NCBI GenBank assembly: GCA_017432885.1
Contig: JAFRIE010000034.1
Location: 1-39,401 of the forward strand
DNA: 39,401 bases
Reading direction: 5' to 3'
DNA from: Erysipelotrichaceae bacterium
Lineage (GTDB): Bacteria; Bacillota_I; Bacilli_A; Erysipelotrichales; Erysipelotrichaceae
Every line of letters starts with the position of its first letter. The first letter of the stretch is position 1. Made by a program: the position numbers and the translations under genes. The notes under the pieces are model-generated. The model was given only the letters and a program-made list of their open reading frames with translations. It did not search any database and was not told the origin of the DNA. This document shows, one piece after another, positions 1-6,806 of the stretch.

Positions 1-45
1 ATGACAGAGTCAAAGTCTGTTGCCTTACCACTTGGCTACATCCCA
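1..45 (-). tRNA. tRNA-Gln (anticodon TTG), 3' part outside the window
   Basis: The reverse complement begins TGGGATGTAGCCAAGTGG, a typical tRNA-Gln acceptor and D arm. The anticodon arm ACAGA/TCTGT encloses the loop CTTTGAC, which gives anticodon TTG. The gene starts three bases after the encoded CCA of tRNA-Tyr on the same strand, so the two are almost certainly co-transcribed. The variable loop, T arm and 3' end lie beyond base 1. Confidence 0.88.
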
Positions 46-48
46 AAG

Positions 49-133
49 TGGTGGAGAGGGGCAGATTCGAACTGTCGAACTCGTAGAGAGCTGATTTACA
101 GTCAGCCGCGTTTAGCCACTTCGCTACCTCTCC
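49..133 (-). tRNA. tRNA-Tyr (anticodon GTA), CCA encoded
   Basis: The reverse complement folds as a class II tRNA with a seven-base acceptor stem (GGAGAGG with CCTCTCC), discriminator A and a genomically encoded CCA at 49-51. The anticodon loop CTGTAAA gives GTA. The long variable arm fits tRNA-Tyr in bacteria. It is the first gene of a minus-strand tRNA unit that continues into tRNA-Gln, read from the promoter at 175-203. Confidence 0.95.
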
Positions 134-145
134 ACAGGCTACATT

Positions 146-169
146 AGCGTTCACATCATTGTGAACGCT
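146..169. repeat. Perfect inverted repeat in the tRNA-Tyr leader
   Basis: AGCGTTCAC (146-154) and GTGAACGCT (161-169) are perfect inverted 9-mers around a six-base centre. The repeat lies 13 bases upstream of the tRNA-Tyr 5' end, and the predicted start of the minus-strand transcript (about 168) falls at its edge. It could be a 5' hairpin of the precursor tRNA or an operator; the sequence does not decide between them. Confidence 0.6.
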
Positions 170-174
170 TAAAA

Positions 175-203
175 ATAATAACATAAAAACAAGGTTTATG
201 CAA
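175..203 (-). promoter_or_regulatory. Promoter of the tRNA-Tyr/tRNA-Gln unit
   Basis: On the minus strand TTGCAT (203-198) and TATTAT (180-175) are separated by exactly 17 bases, close to the sigma-A consensus. The predicted start is near 168, giving a leader of about 35 bases before the tRNA-Tyr 5' end. Confidence 0.7.
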
Positions 204-323
204 TAGTGATTCATAGAAGATCGCGGAGAAATAACGGTATTTCCTTGTTGTGTTTGTCTTTTGTTGGGTGGATACTTCCAAAGGAATGATATGATGGAAT
301 CAGAAAGATAAGCGGTATCTGTA

Positions 324-890
324 GTGACGTTTGGAATAAGAAAATCATTGTTGTTTCTATTGCTGCTGTTCGCTGTTTCTAGCCTGATCGGCTGCAAGGT
401 ACAGAAGGAATCCGATATGGCTTATTTTGAAGGCGTTGTAGAAGAGGAAGAGGATATTATCTGGAACGAAATCGATAAGAACGGAATCGATGAAGAATTG
501 CTGATAAAAAACATCGATAAAGAGACGCTCAATTATATTGCACAACAGCTGCAGAATCTCTGTACAGAGATTGGTAATAGAGGAGAGAAGGACGAGAATT
601 ACTGGCTGAGGGGGCAATGGTACAGTGATGCCACGGATTCCGAACAATACAAGAGCGTACTGTCTTTGGGTAAAGCGGCAATGAAACCGTTGTTTCTGAT
701 TCTCTACCAAAGCAAGAGTTCCGGAATGTACGAATGGATCTGCAGCAAGGCTTTAGAGGAGATATCCGCTTATGATTTTTCACAGGAAAACAATGGCGCA
801 GGCTGGAGCGATTCGAAAGAATTCCTGGAATTGTTTATCCGTAAAGCGAATGCGACAATAGAAAACAAACAAATGGAGGGACAGGAATGA
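324..890 (+). CDS. Putative lipoprotein of unknown function
   Basis: A 188-residue protein with a type II signal peptide: a short basic N terminus, a Leu/Phe-rich core (residues 8-20) and a lipobox L21-I22-G23-C24, so Cys24 should be lipidated and the rest exposed outside the membrane. The mature part is acidic and probably mostly helical; I do not recognise a domain. The start is GTG, because an in-frame stop at 309-311 rules out anything longer; the ribosome binding site is poor. A TATGAT hexamer with a preceding TG (290-295) may be its promoter. The gene overlaps the hydrolase that follows (ATGA), so the two are translationally coupled. Function cannot be assigned. Confidence 0.7.
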   Translation: MTFGIRKSLLFLLLLFAVSSLIGCKVQKESDMAYFEGVVEEEEDIIWNEIDKNGIDEELLIKNIDKETLNYIAQQLQNLCTEIGNRGEKDENYWLRGQWYSDATDSEQYKSVLSLGKAAMKPLFLILYQSKSSGMYEWICSKALEEISAYDFSQENNGAGWSDSKEFLELFIRKANATIENKQMEGQE

Positions 891-1618
891 AACAGGAAGA
901 AAGCGGACTGATCCGTTTCAGTGAAAGACTGTATGTACTTCCTTATGAGGAAGAAACAGACAGACCGAATCTTTATTACATCAAGGGAGACCGGTATTCT
1001 GCAGCCGTGGATGCGGGAAATTCAGAAAAACATGTAAAGAAGTTTTATCGTGCCTTGCAAGAGTCCGGCTTCCGGCTTCCTGACTATACGTTTCTTTCTC
1101 ATTGGCATTGGGATCATACCTTTGGTCTGCACGTGATCCATGGAGTTTCCTATTCTTCAAAACTAACGCAGGACAAGTTAAAGGAAGTCATGAAATGGGA
1201 ATGGAATGAAGAAGCCATGCGGAAAAGGGAAGAAACAGGAGAGGATATCCCTTTCTGTAACAAACATATCCGGATCGAATATCCCGATCTAAAAGAAATA
1301 ACTGTTACCGGTACAGATAAAATCATTTCTGAGCGTGTTTCCTTTGATCTGGGAGGCATTGTCATAGACCTTATACCAAGAGATTCTACACATTCCCGTG
1401 ATTCACTATTTGTCTATTTGCCCTCTGAGAAAGCCTTGATCGTACAGGATGCAGACTGTGAAGACTTTTATCACGGCTCCGTTTATGATCAGGAAAAGCT
1501 TAACGATATGATCGCTTTCTTTGAATCCCTGGATTATGAATATCACTTTCTGGGACATGCGATGCCCGAAAGCAAGAAAGAAGCTTTAGAAAGACTGTAC
1601 CAATGTAAAAATGAGTGA
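887..1618 (+). CDS. Metallo-beta-lactamase-fold hydrolase
   Basis: A 243-residue cytoplasmic protein of the metallo-beta-lactamase superfamily. The zinc motif H72-W-H74-W-D76-H77 is present, followed by a conserved-looking Asp in VQDADCED and a late His in FLGHAMPE, which fit the remaining metal ligands. The HxHxDH form predicts a dinuclear zinc hydrolase; the substrate cannot be read from the sequence (thioesters, phosphodiesters and lactones are all used in this fold). The start has a good GGAGGG site and lies inside the end of the lipoprotein gene. The stop codon is in the left arm of a hairpin terminator shared with the opposing SIS-domain gene. Confidence 0.85.
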   Translation: MKQEESGLIRFSERLYVLPYEEETDRPNLYYIKGDRYSAAVDAGNSEKHVKKFYRALQESGFRLPDYTFLSHWHWDHTFGLHVIHGVSYSSKLTQDKLKEVMKWEWNEEAMRKREETGEDIPFCNKHIRIEYPDLKEITVTGTDKIISERVSFDLGGIVIDLIPRDSTHSRDSLFVYLPSEKALIVQDADCEDFYHGSVYDQEKLNDMIAFFESLDYEYHFLGHAMPESKKEALERLYQCKNE

Positions 1619-1631
1619 TATCACTCATTTT
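1608..1631. terminator. Shared bidirectional terminator
   Basis: AAAATGAGTGA (1608-1618) pairs with TCACTCATTTT (1621-1631). The arms carry the TGA stop of the hydrolase gene (1616-1618) and, on the other strand, the TGA stop of the SIS gene (1627-1625). A/T runs on both sides allow it to act in both directions. Confidence 0.75.
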
Positions 1632-2740
1632 ATTTTCTGTAGATCCAGATAAAGATTGTTCCGGGACTTGCTGGCAACTTTATTGGCCTTCTTGAACTTT
1701 TTGACGTTTTCATGCGGTTGATAGCGGTTTGTCGCTTCACTCATCAGATAAGCCAGTGTCTGTAGACAGACAAGCCTGTATAAAGGCGATACCAGTGCAT
1801 CTGCAGACAGCGAGACATGGAACGTGTGTGTATCTTCCAAAGGGGAATGTTCTGACAGGACATAGACTTTTTCTGTGATGTCTTTTAAGGCTTCTGCGAT
1901 TTTCAGGATCCTTTCAGAACTGGAGTGTTCCTCGTTGTCAATGACAATGATCAGGTCGTCCGGTGTGGAAGGATATAATGGACCATGCAGGAATTCTTCG
2001 GCTTCATAGGCGATCGAAGTGATGCAGGAAGTTTCGGCGATCTTTAACGCTCCTTCACTGGCTGTTCCGAAGTTCGGACCGCTGGAAAGCAGGATCACAC
2101 GGTTTCTTCCGGTAAAATCAGTAAGATTCTGATAAAAGATCTTTTCTGTTTCTTTCTGTAACAAAGGATGGATCTTAACGGTCTTGTACAATTCTTCCAG
2201 ATAATCGTTATACCGGTCTTCTTCGATCCGCTGGAGCGATCTGCTTAATTCCAGTGCGAAGGCCATCAGGAAACAGGCCAGGGATGTTACGCCCTTGGTT
2301 ACAAATCCGACCTTTTCTTCTCCGACTTTCCAGTTGACGGTCAGGTCGGCGATATTTCTGGCATCACAGTCATCTCTTCCGGTCAGACATGCACATTTGT
2401 GTCCGTTTTCTTTCAGTTTTGTTAAGGCATCCAGCGTATTGGTGGAACAGCCGGACTGGGATACGGCAATTGCCATCTGCTTGTTTATTGTATCCGCCTC
2501 GTGGTGTATGAAAGTAAAAGGCGTTACCAGCGTGATTCCGGCATGAAGGATCTTTTCCATGAACGGCTTCGCACAAAGACATCCGTTGTAAGATGATCCG
2601 GAGGCAATCAAACAGATACCTTCACATTGATTCCGGCGATAGAATTCCAGCAGTTCTTTGGTATATTCTTCCCGCCTGTCCAGAATATGTAAAAGTGTTT
2701 CAGGAGTTTCCCTGATATAGTCCAACATTGTCTTTTCCAT
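1625..2740 (-). CDS. Tandem SIS-domain sugar-phosphate protein (GlmS isomerase/FrlB-like)
   Basis: A 371-residue protein with two SIS domains, as in the isomerase half of GlmS and in FrlB/AgaS-type deglycases or deaminases. The first SIS domain has SGSSYNG and the phosphate-binding SQSGCSTNT; the second has the EEFLHGP motif typical of the family. No glutaminase domain is present, so it is not GlmS itself. It probably acts on an amino-sugar or glycated-amino-acid phosphate. I chose ATG at 2740 because AGGAGG lies seven bases upstream; an upstream in-frame ATG at 2767 precedes that site. It follows rpiB on the same strand with a 34-base gap, so a pentose/hexose-phosphate unit is likely. The exact substrate is unknown. 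Confidence 0.8.
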   Translation of the reverse strand: MEKTMLDYIRETPETLLHILDRREEYTKELLEFYRRNQCEGICLIASGSSYNGCLCAKPFMEKILHAGITLVTPFTFIHHEADTINKQMAIAVSQSGCSTNTLDALTKLKENGHKCACLTGRDDCDARNIADLTVNWKVGEEKVGFVTKGVTSLACFLMAFALELSRSLQRIEEDRYNDYLEELYKTVKIHPLLQKETEKIFYQNLTDFTGRNRVILLSSGPNFGTASEGALKIAETSCITSIAYEAEEFLHGPLYPSTPDDLIIVIDNEEHSSSERILKIAEALKDITEKVYVLSEHSPLEDTHTFHVSLSADALVSPLYRLVCLQTLAYLMSEATNRYQPHENVKKFKKANKVASKSRNNLYLDLQKIK

Positions 2741-2774
2741 GTTTCCTCCTAAATGAAAAAACGGCATCGACCCG

Positions 2775-3221
2775 TCAGTTTCTATCTTCGATTTCAGCGA
2801 GCTGCTGGATCCGTCTGTTGTGTCTTTCTCCGTTGGAGAACGGCGTACTTAAGAACGCGTCGACAATATCGTTTGCGAGTTCCGTAGAAACGATCCTGGC
2901 ACCGAAGCAGATCACATTCGAATTATTGTGTTCTCTTGTCAGACGGGCCGATGTCGCTTCCGAGCAGCAGCAGGCTCTGATTCCCTTGTGCTTGTTGCAG
3001 GCGATAGAGATGCCTACACCCGTGCCGCAGATGGCGATTCCCAGATCAACTTCCTTATTCAGAATAGCTTTAGAAATAGTAGAACCGGCCAAAGGATAAT
3101 CGAAAGCCTCGGTCGTATCCGTTCCATAGTTTACGACTTCATAGCCCTTTTCCTGAAGATGTTTCAGTACGCTGTTTTTTAATTCTACAGCAGAATGATC
3201 ATTCGCAATTCCTACTTTCAT
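2775..3221 (-). CDS. rpiB: Ribose-5-phosphate isomerase B (RpiB/LacAB family)
   Basis: A 148-residue sugar-phosphate isomerase, normal length for RpiB. D8-H9 sit in the N-terminal substrate motif, Cys65 is in the GTGVGI loop that serves as catalytic base, and His98 in REHNNSN corresponds to the ring-opening His. It should interconvert ribose 5-phosphate and ribulose 5-phosphate; LacA/LacB or allose-6-phosphate isomerase activity is the alternative, given the SIS-protein neighbour. ATG at 3221 is preferred over an in-frame GTG at 3230 because GAGGTGG (3233-3227) is well spaced for the former. An extended -10 lies just upstream, divergent from scpA. Confidence 0.88.
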   Translation of the reverse strand: MKVGIANDHSAVELKNSVLKHLQEKGYEVVNYGTDTTEAFDYPLAGSTISKAILNKEVDLGIAICGTGVGISIACNKHKGIRACCCSEATSARLTREHNNSNVICFGARIVSTELANDIVDAFLSTPFSNGERHNRRIQQLAEIEDRN

Positions 3222-3239
3222 ATTTTCCACCTCACCACA

Positions 3240-3248
3240 ATCATAACA
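3240..3248 (-). promoter_or_regulatory. Extended -10 promoter of rpiB
   Basis: TGTTATGAT on the minus strand places the start near 3233 and gives a leader of about 12 bases that still holds GAGGTGG. No good -35 is visible. Confidence 0.5.
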
Positions 3249-3258
3249 TAAAAAAGAA

Positions 3259-3267
3259 TGCTATAAT
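3259..3267 (+). promoter_or_regulatory. Extended -10 promoter of scpA, close to the start codon
   Basis: TGCTATAAT ends seven bases before the preferred scpA ATG (3275). The transcript should begin at about 3274, so the mRNA would be leaderless. An in-frame ATG at 3266 overlaps the -10 itself and is therefore unlikely to be used. Confidence 0.65.
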
Positions 3268-3274
3268 GAGTTGT

Positions 3275-4006
3275 ATGGGTTTTGAAGTTGAAACATTGAA
3301 GTTTGAAGGACCTTTGGATCTGATGCTGCATCTGATCCATGAGCAGCAGCTGGATATTTTTGATCTGGATATGGAAGTTCTTACGGATCAGTATATCGCC
3401 TATCTGCATGCGATGGAGGATCTTCAGCTGGAAGTTGAAAGCGAGTATCTGGTTGAACTGACTACTTTGATCGAATATAAATCCAAGAAACTGTTGCCGA
3501 AACGCGGCGATGAACTGGAAGACGATTACGAAGATCCGAAGGACAGACTGGTCAGAAGACTTCTGGAATACCAGAAATACAAGGAAGTTTCGGCTGCGCT
3601 GTATGATTCTTTTGTGGAAAGACAGGACCAGCTTTCAAAGCCTTTGTCATTGGACCGTTTTGTGAAAGAAGGCGATCTGGACAGTCAGAAGGTAGAAGGA
3701 GATCCGTATGATCTTCTTAAGGCCATGAACAAGGTTCTGAGAAGGCTGCAGCTATCCAGACCTCTGGATATCAAGATCACCCAGAAAGAACTTTCTCCGG
3801 AAGAAAGAATCCTGCAGATCAAGGCCAGGATGAAAGATCTGCCGGAGACGTTCAGTTTTGAAACGCTGATAGAAGACTGTGATGATCTGCACGAATATGT
3901 GATCACGTTCATGGCTATCCTGGATATGGCCAAGGATCATTATCTGGCTTTTACGATCGATGACAACGAGAATATATGGTTTACTAGAGGTACAAATCAT
4001 GAATGA
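3275..4006 (+). CDS. scpA: Segregation and condensation protein A
   Basis: A 243-residue kleisin that bridges the SMC heads and binds a ScpB dimer in the chromosome condensation complex. The N terminus carries the hallmark LKFEGPLDLMLHLI, followed by the acidic QQLDIFDLDMEVL helix; the C-terminal winged helix ends near the stop. Length is normal. The ATG at 3275 fits homologues and the promoter position; there is no Shine-Dalgarno sequence. scpB begins inside its last codons, the usual scpA-scpB arrangement. Confidence 0.93.
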   Translation: MGFEVETLKFEGPLDLMLHLIHEQQLDIFDLDMEVLTDQYIAYLHAMEDLQLEVESEYLVELTTLIEYKSKKLLPKRGDELEDDYEDPKDRLVRRLLEYQKYKEVSAALYDSFVERQDQLSKPLSLDRFVKEGDLDSQKVEGDPYDLLKAMNKVLRRLQLSRPLDIKITQKELSPEERILQIKARMKDLPETFSFETLIEDCDDLHEYVITFMAILDMAKDHYLAFTIDDNENIWFTRGTNHE

Positions 4007-4619
4007 AGAAGAAATGATGGAAGAAAAGACGGAAATTGAAGAAGTTTCTGATACGCATAGAGAAGAAGTAAAACAGCCGGACAACATGGAAGCGATCGTT
4101 GAGGGTCTACTGTATGTAGTCGGTGAAGACGGCGTCAAGGCGGAGCAGCTTGCGCTCGCTATCGACAAGTCTTTGGAAGATACGAAAATCATTCTCGAAA
4201 ATATCCAACACAAGTATGCGAGTGAGCTTTACGGTATTGAACTGGTCGGCTACGGGTCTGTATACAAATTCATTACGAAAAAGGATGTCTTTCCCTATGC
4301 TCAGATTCTGCTGGGTACAGCTAAACCGGGCACACTGTCTCAGGCCGCTTTGGAAACCCTGGCAATCATTGCCTATAAACAGCCGATCACCAGGATCGAG
4401 ATCGAAGAACTGCGCGGTGTCAGCGCCGAAGTCATGTTAAGGAAGCTGCAGGCCAGAAATCTGATCAAAGAAGCAGGACGTTCCGAAGCCCCGGGGAGGC
4501 CGATCCTTTATGAAGTGACGGAAGAGTTTATGGATTCTTTCAAGCTGTATACCTTGAACGAACTGCCGGATCTGCCGGAATATAAACAAGAAGAAGAAAA
4601 CGAAAATCTGTTTGAATAA
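3999..4619 (+). CDS. scpB: Segregation and condensation protein B
   Basis: A 206-residue partner of ScpA and SMC. After an acidic N-terminal extension of about 27 residues, two winged-helix domains follow, with the family signature LSQAALETLAIIAYKQPITR and RGVSAEVMLRKLQARNLIKE-like segment. The start at 3999 overlaps scpA by eight bases and has AGAGG eight bases upstream. An in-frame start at 3960 lies inside scpA and has no ribosome binding site. A strong hairpin follows directly. Confidence 0.94.
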   Translation: MNEEEMMEEKTEIEEVSDTHREEVKQPDNMEAIVEGLLYVVGEDGVKAEQLALAIDKSLEDTKIILENIQHKYASELYGIELVGYGSVYKFITKKDVFPYAQILLGTAKPGTLSQAALETLAIIAYKQPITRIEIEELRGVSAEVMLRKLQARNLIKEAGRSEAPGRPILYEVTEEFMDSFKLYTLNELPDLPEYKQEEENENLFE

Positions 4620-4649
4620 AACTGCCGGAATTATTTCCCGGCAGTTTTT
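4620..4649. terminator. Shared terminator of scpAB and the DUF523 gene
   Basis: AACTGCCGG (4620-4628) pairs with CCGGCAGTT (4638-4646), followed by T residues on the plus strand. The stop codon of the opposing DUF523 gene (4633-4631) is in the loop. Confidence 0.85.
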
Positions 4650-5071
4650 CTTCTGATTTCTTCGATATCCGTTTCACTGTAAACAAGGATCTTGTGTTCC
4701 TGGCACAGTCTGGCGAATATGCCGTTACCTTCGATCAGTTTTCCGGAAAATGATCCGTCATAGATCTTATGCAGACCGCAGGAAGGCGATTTTTCTTTCA
4801 GAATCACGAAATCGCATTCCATTATCATTTCAAGACATTCTCTTGCGCCTTTGTACAGTTTTTCTGTGACATTTTTTCCGGATAAGGAAAGGACCTGTTC
4901 CTTCCGAATCTCTATCGGATCATGAGGAACAGAAAAACCTGCCGCCATTTCCGGACAGATCTTCACAAGCTCGTGTCCTTTCAGGGTCTCGAGGAGTTCT
5001 TCGCTCTTCTTATCGGTTCCGTCATAACGGACCTTCTCTCCTGTCAGACAGGCGGAAATGCCTATTTTCAT
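4631..5071 (-). CDS. DUF523 family protein
   Basis: A 146-residue member of the DUF523 family, with conserved Cys8 in SACLTG, Cys39 in ICPE and Cys98 in KEKSPSCG, plus the late NGIFA motif. The three cysteines suggest a metal or Fe-S site, but no function is established for the family to my knowledge. ATG at 5071 has no Shine-Dalgarno sequence; TAAAAT ends six bases before it. It is divergent from mrp and the two promoters overlap. A related idea is a role in sulfur or Fe-S metabolism, from the three cysteines and the Mrp neighbour only. Confidence 0.85.
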   Translation of the reverse strand: MKIGISACLTGEKVRYDGTDKKSEELLETLKGHELVKICPEMAAGFSVPHDPIEIRKEQVLSLSGKNVTEKLYKGARECLEMIMECDFVILKEKSPSCGLHKIYDGSFSGKLIEGNGIFARLCQEHKILVYSETDIEEIRRKTAGK

Positions 5072-5077
5072 ATTTCT

Positions 5078-5083
5078 ATTTTA
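5078..5083 (-). promoter_or_regulatory. TAAAAT hexamer six bases before the DUF523 start
   Basis: On the minus strand TAAAAT (5083-5078) is followed by six bases and the ATG. TCCACA lies 17 bases upstream (5106-5101). A second candidate -10, TATAAT (5098-5093), would give a leader of about 15 bases, also without a Shine-Dalgarno sequence. Confidence 0.45.
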
Positions 5084-5088
5084 CAATG

Positions 5089-5097
5089 TGCTATTAT
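5089..5097 (+). promoter_or_regulatory. Extended -10 promoter of mrp
   Basis: TGCTATTAT (TG at 5089-5090, TATTAT at 5092-5097) predicts a start near 5104 and a leader of about 13 bases that still includes GGAGG before the mrp ATG. It overlaps the minus-strand promoter candidates of the DUF523 gene. Confidence 0.6.
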
Positions 5098-5116
5098 ATT
5101 TGTGGAGGTAAGAAAC

Positions 5117-5926
5117 ATGGCAGATTGTAATGGAAACTGCGGCGGCTGCGCAAAGGACTGTGCTTCTAGAACACAGGAACCGATCGTGCCAACTGCCGAT
5201 ACGAAAATAAATAAGATCATAGGCGTTTTATCCGGAAAAGGCGGTGTCGGAAAGTCGATGGTTTCATCGTTACTGGCGGTAGAACTGGCGGAAGCCGGTT
5301 ATCGTGTCGGTATCATGGATGCGGACATCACCGGTCCGAGTATTCCGAAGATGTTCGGTCTGAACGACAAGCTGTACGGTGACGAGGAAGGAATATTCCC
5401 GGCTGTTACCACATTAGGCATCAGGGTCGTGTCGATAAATATGATGCTGGAGAACGAAGACGATGCGGTGTTGTGGAGAGGACCGATATTAGGAAATCTG
5501 ATCAAACAGTTCTATACGGAAGTGCACTGGGGAGAACTTGATTATCTTCTGATCGACATGCCTCCTGGAACTTCGGATATCGCAATTTCGGTCATTCAGC
5601 AGATTCCGGTCGATCAGTTCGTGATGGTCACAACACCTTCAAAACTGGTATCGATGGTCGTAGGAAAAGCCATCAACATGGCAAAACAGGTCAATAAGCC
5701 GATTGCCGGTCTGGTTGAAAACATGGCTTATATCAAGTGCGACGCCTGCGGTTATGAAATGAACATCTACAAAAACGACGAAACGGAGAAGACGGCAGAA
5801 AAGTACGGTCTGGATCTTGTCGCCAGACTGCCGATGGATCCGGAACTGGCCAACGATGCCGATGAAGGAAACATCGAAGCCTACAAAGGCGGACTGCTGA
5901 AAAAGCTGGTAGAAAAACTGAAATAA
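5117..5926 (+). CDS. mrp: Mrp/NBP35-family P-loop ATPase, Fe-S cluster carrier
   Basis: A 269-residue protein of the Mrp/NBP35 group (deviant Walker A ATPases) that bind and transfer Fe-S clusters. The N terminus has four cysteines (C4, C8, C11, C15), then the deviant Walker A GKGGVGKS (40-47), DADITGPSIPKMFG, and a C-terminal CDAC pair (C208, C211) that bridges a cluster between subunits. The start at 5117 has GGAGG seven to eight bases upstream; the open frame continues upstream but only as the complement of the DUF523 gene. It is monocistronic, ending in a hairpin that contains its stop codon. Confidence 0.92.
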   Translation: MADCNGNCGGCAKDCASRTQEPIVPTADTKINKIIGVLSGKGGVGKSMVSSLLAVELAEAGYRVGIMDADITGPSIPKMFGLNDKLYGDEEGIFPAVTTLGIRVVSINMMLENEDDAVLWRGPILGNLIKQFYTEVHWGELDYLLIDMPPGTSDIAISVIQQIPVDQFVMVTTPSKLVSMVVGKAINMAKQVNKPIAGLVENMAYIKCDACGYEMNIYKNDETEKTAEKYGLDLVARLPMDPELANDADEGNIEAYKGGLLKKLVEKLK

Positions 5927-5945
5927 GGCTTAGGCCTTATTTTTG
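5921..5945 (+). terminator. Terminator of mrp
   Basis: AAATAAGGC (5921-5929) pairs with GCCTTATTT (5934-5942) around TTAG, then a T-rich tail. The TAA stop (5924-5926) is inside the left arm. Confidence 0.8.
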
Positions 5946-5981
5946 TTCAAATAAGATAAATGAAAGAATAAAGAGATAGAA

Positions 5982-6653
5982 ATGAAGAAGTATTACGAAG
6001 CATACGATAAAAGATATCGGCAGGTTCATGAAAAGGGCCTTTCCTGGACAACAGAAGGTAATACTCCGATCGTCGAGGAGATGATCTGCAAGTATAAATT
6101 AAATGCCTGCAGAATGCTGGAAATCGGCTGCGGGGAAGGCAGGGATGTCCGGTATCTGCTGGAAAAAGGCTATGATGTAAAAGCTGTTGACGTATCATCG
6201 GAAGCGATCGATTACTGTATCCGTAAAGATCCGCAACATAAGGAACAATACCGGATCGAAGATATTCTGACCGATACAGGAAATAAAGAGAAATACGGTT
6301 TTATCTATTCCGTTGCCTGTTTGCACATGCTTGTGGAGGATGAAGACCGGAGAGATTTCTACCGTTATATCTATGACCATCTTGAAGAAGAAGGATATGC
6401 TTTGGTTTTAAGTATGGGAGATGGTAGAAGAGAAATACAAAGCGAGATAACGGAAGCCTTTGATGATGTAAAAAGGGTACATCAGGAATCGGCAGAAGAA
6501 GTCTGGGTTGCTGCGACAAGCTGCAGGATCGTGAATTCCGACCGGTTTAAGAGAGAAGCTCTGGACAACGGCTTTGATATCCTGGAATATGGCATGACGG
6601 AAATTGAAAAACACTTCGATCAGATGATGTATATAATAATAAAAAAACACTAA
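5982..6653 (+). CDS. Class I SAM-dependent methyltransferase
   Basis: A 223-residue methyltransferase of the Rossmann type. Motif I is LEIGCGEGRD (46-55), and the acidic residue that binds the SAM ribose is D70 in VKAVDVSSEA. The post-motif segment YSVACLHMLVEDEDR matches small free-standing enzymes of the Methyltransf_25/TehB-like groups. The substrate is unknown. The ribosome binding site is weak (AAGAG). A TAAGAT hexamer (5952-5957) may be its -10. Its stop codon is in the arm of the following terminator. It appears to be a single-gene unit. Confidence 0.82.
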   Translation: MKKYYEAYDKRYRQVHEKGLSWTTEGNTPIVEEMICKYKLNACRMLEIGCGEGRDVRYLLEKGYDVKAVDVSSEAIDYCIRKDPQHKEQYRIEDILTDTGNKEKYGFIYSVACLHMLVEDEDRRDFYRYIYDHLEEEGYALVLSMGDGRREIQSEITEAFDDVKRVHQESAEEVWVAATSCRIVNSDRFKREALDNGFDILEYGMTEIEKHFDQMMYIIIKKH

Positions 6654-6670
6654 CGAATTAGTGTTTTCTT
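6644..6670. terminator. Terminator between the methyltransferase gene and tRNA-Trp
   Basis: AAAACACTAA (6644-6653) pairs with TTAGTGTTTT (6658-6667) around CGAA. T tails on both strands let it end the methyltransferase transcript and the minus-strand tRNA-Trp. The methyltransferase TAA (6651-6653) is in the left arm. Confidence 0.85.
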
Positions 6671-6677
6671 TTGTAAA

Positions 6678-6751
6678 TGGCAGGGGAGGAAGGAGTTGAA
6701 CCCACACTAGAGGTTTTGGAGACCTTTGTACTACCGCTATACTACTCCCCT
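6678..6751 (-). tRNA. tRNA-Trp (anticodon CCA), CCA encoded
   Basis: The 74-base reverse complement has acceptor AGGGGAG with CTCCCCT, discriminator G and an encoded CCA. The anticodon loop CTCCAAA gives CCA, so Trp. The anticodon stem has one A-C mismatch at its outer pair. It is a single tRNA gene between the methyltransferase and acetyltransferase genes, on the opposite strand to both, with its own promoter. Confidence 0.95.
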
Positions 6752-6763
6752 TTGTGCTTTCTT

Positions 6764-6792
6764 ATTTTATCTTAATCTATCATTTTCTGCAA
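6764..6792 (-). promoter_or_regulatory. Promoter of tRNA-Trp
   Basis: TTGCAG (6792-6787) and TAAAAT (6769-6764) on the minus strand are 17 bases apart. The predicted start is a few bases before the tRNA 5' end at 6751. It overlaps the upstream region of the divergent acetyltransferase promoter. Confidence 0.65.
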
Positions 6793-6794
6793 GG

Positions 6795-6800
6795 TATAAT
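6795..6800 (+). promoter_or_regulatory. -10 element six bases before the acetyltransferase start
   Basis: A perfect TATAAT is followed by AGAATT and then ATG at 6807; no Shine-Dalgarno sequence fits in between. The predicted transcript begins at or next to the start codon. Confidence 0.6.
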
Positions 6801-6806
6801 AGAATT

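Noticed and set aside
1..133. Integration hotspot with a mobile element at the tRNA genes
   Set aside because: No integrase, phage gene or duplicated tRNA end was seen in the flanking sequence available.
4922..5116. A 65-residue N-terminal extension of Mrp
   Set aside because: It is the complement of the DUF523 gene and lies upstream of the ribosome binding site and predicted transcription start; ATG 5117 gives the normal Mrp N terminus.
5960..5971. A tiny upstream ORF (three codons) before the methyltransferase gene
   Set aside because: It begins only two bases after the candidate -10, so it would not be transcribed intact, and it has no ribosome binding site.
6726..6806. An upstream start for the acetyltransferase
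   Set aside because: The extra codons read through the tRNA-Trp gene and its promoter and do not resemble the family N terminus.
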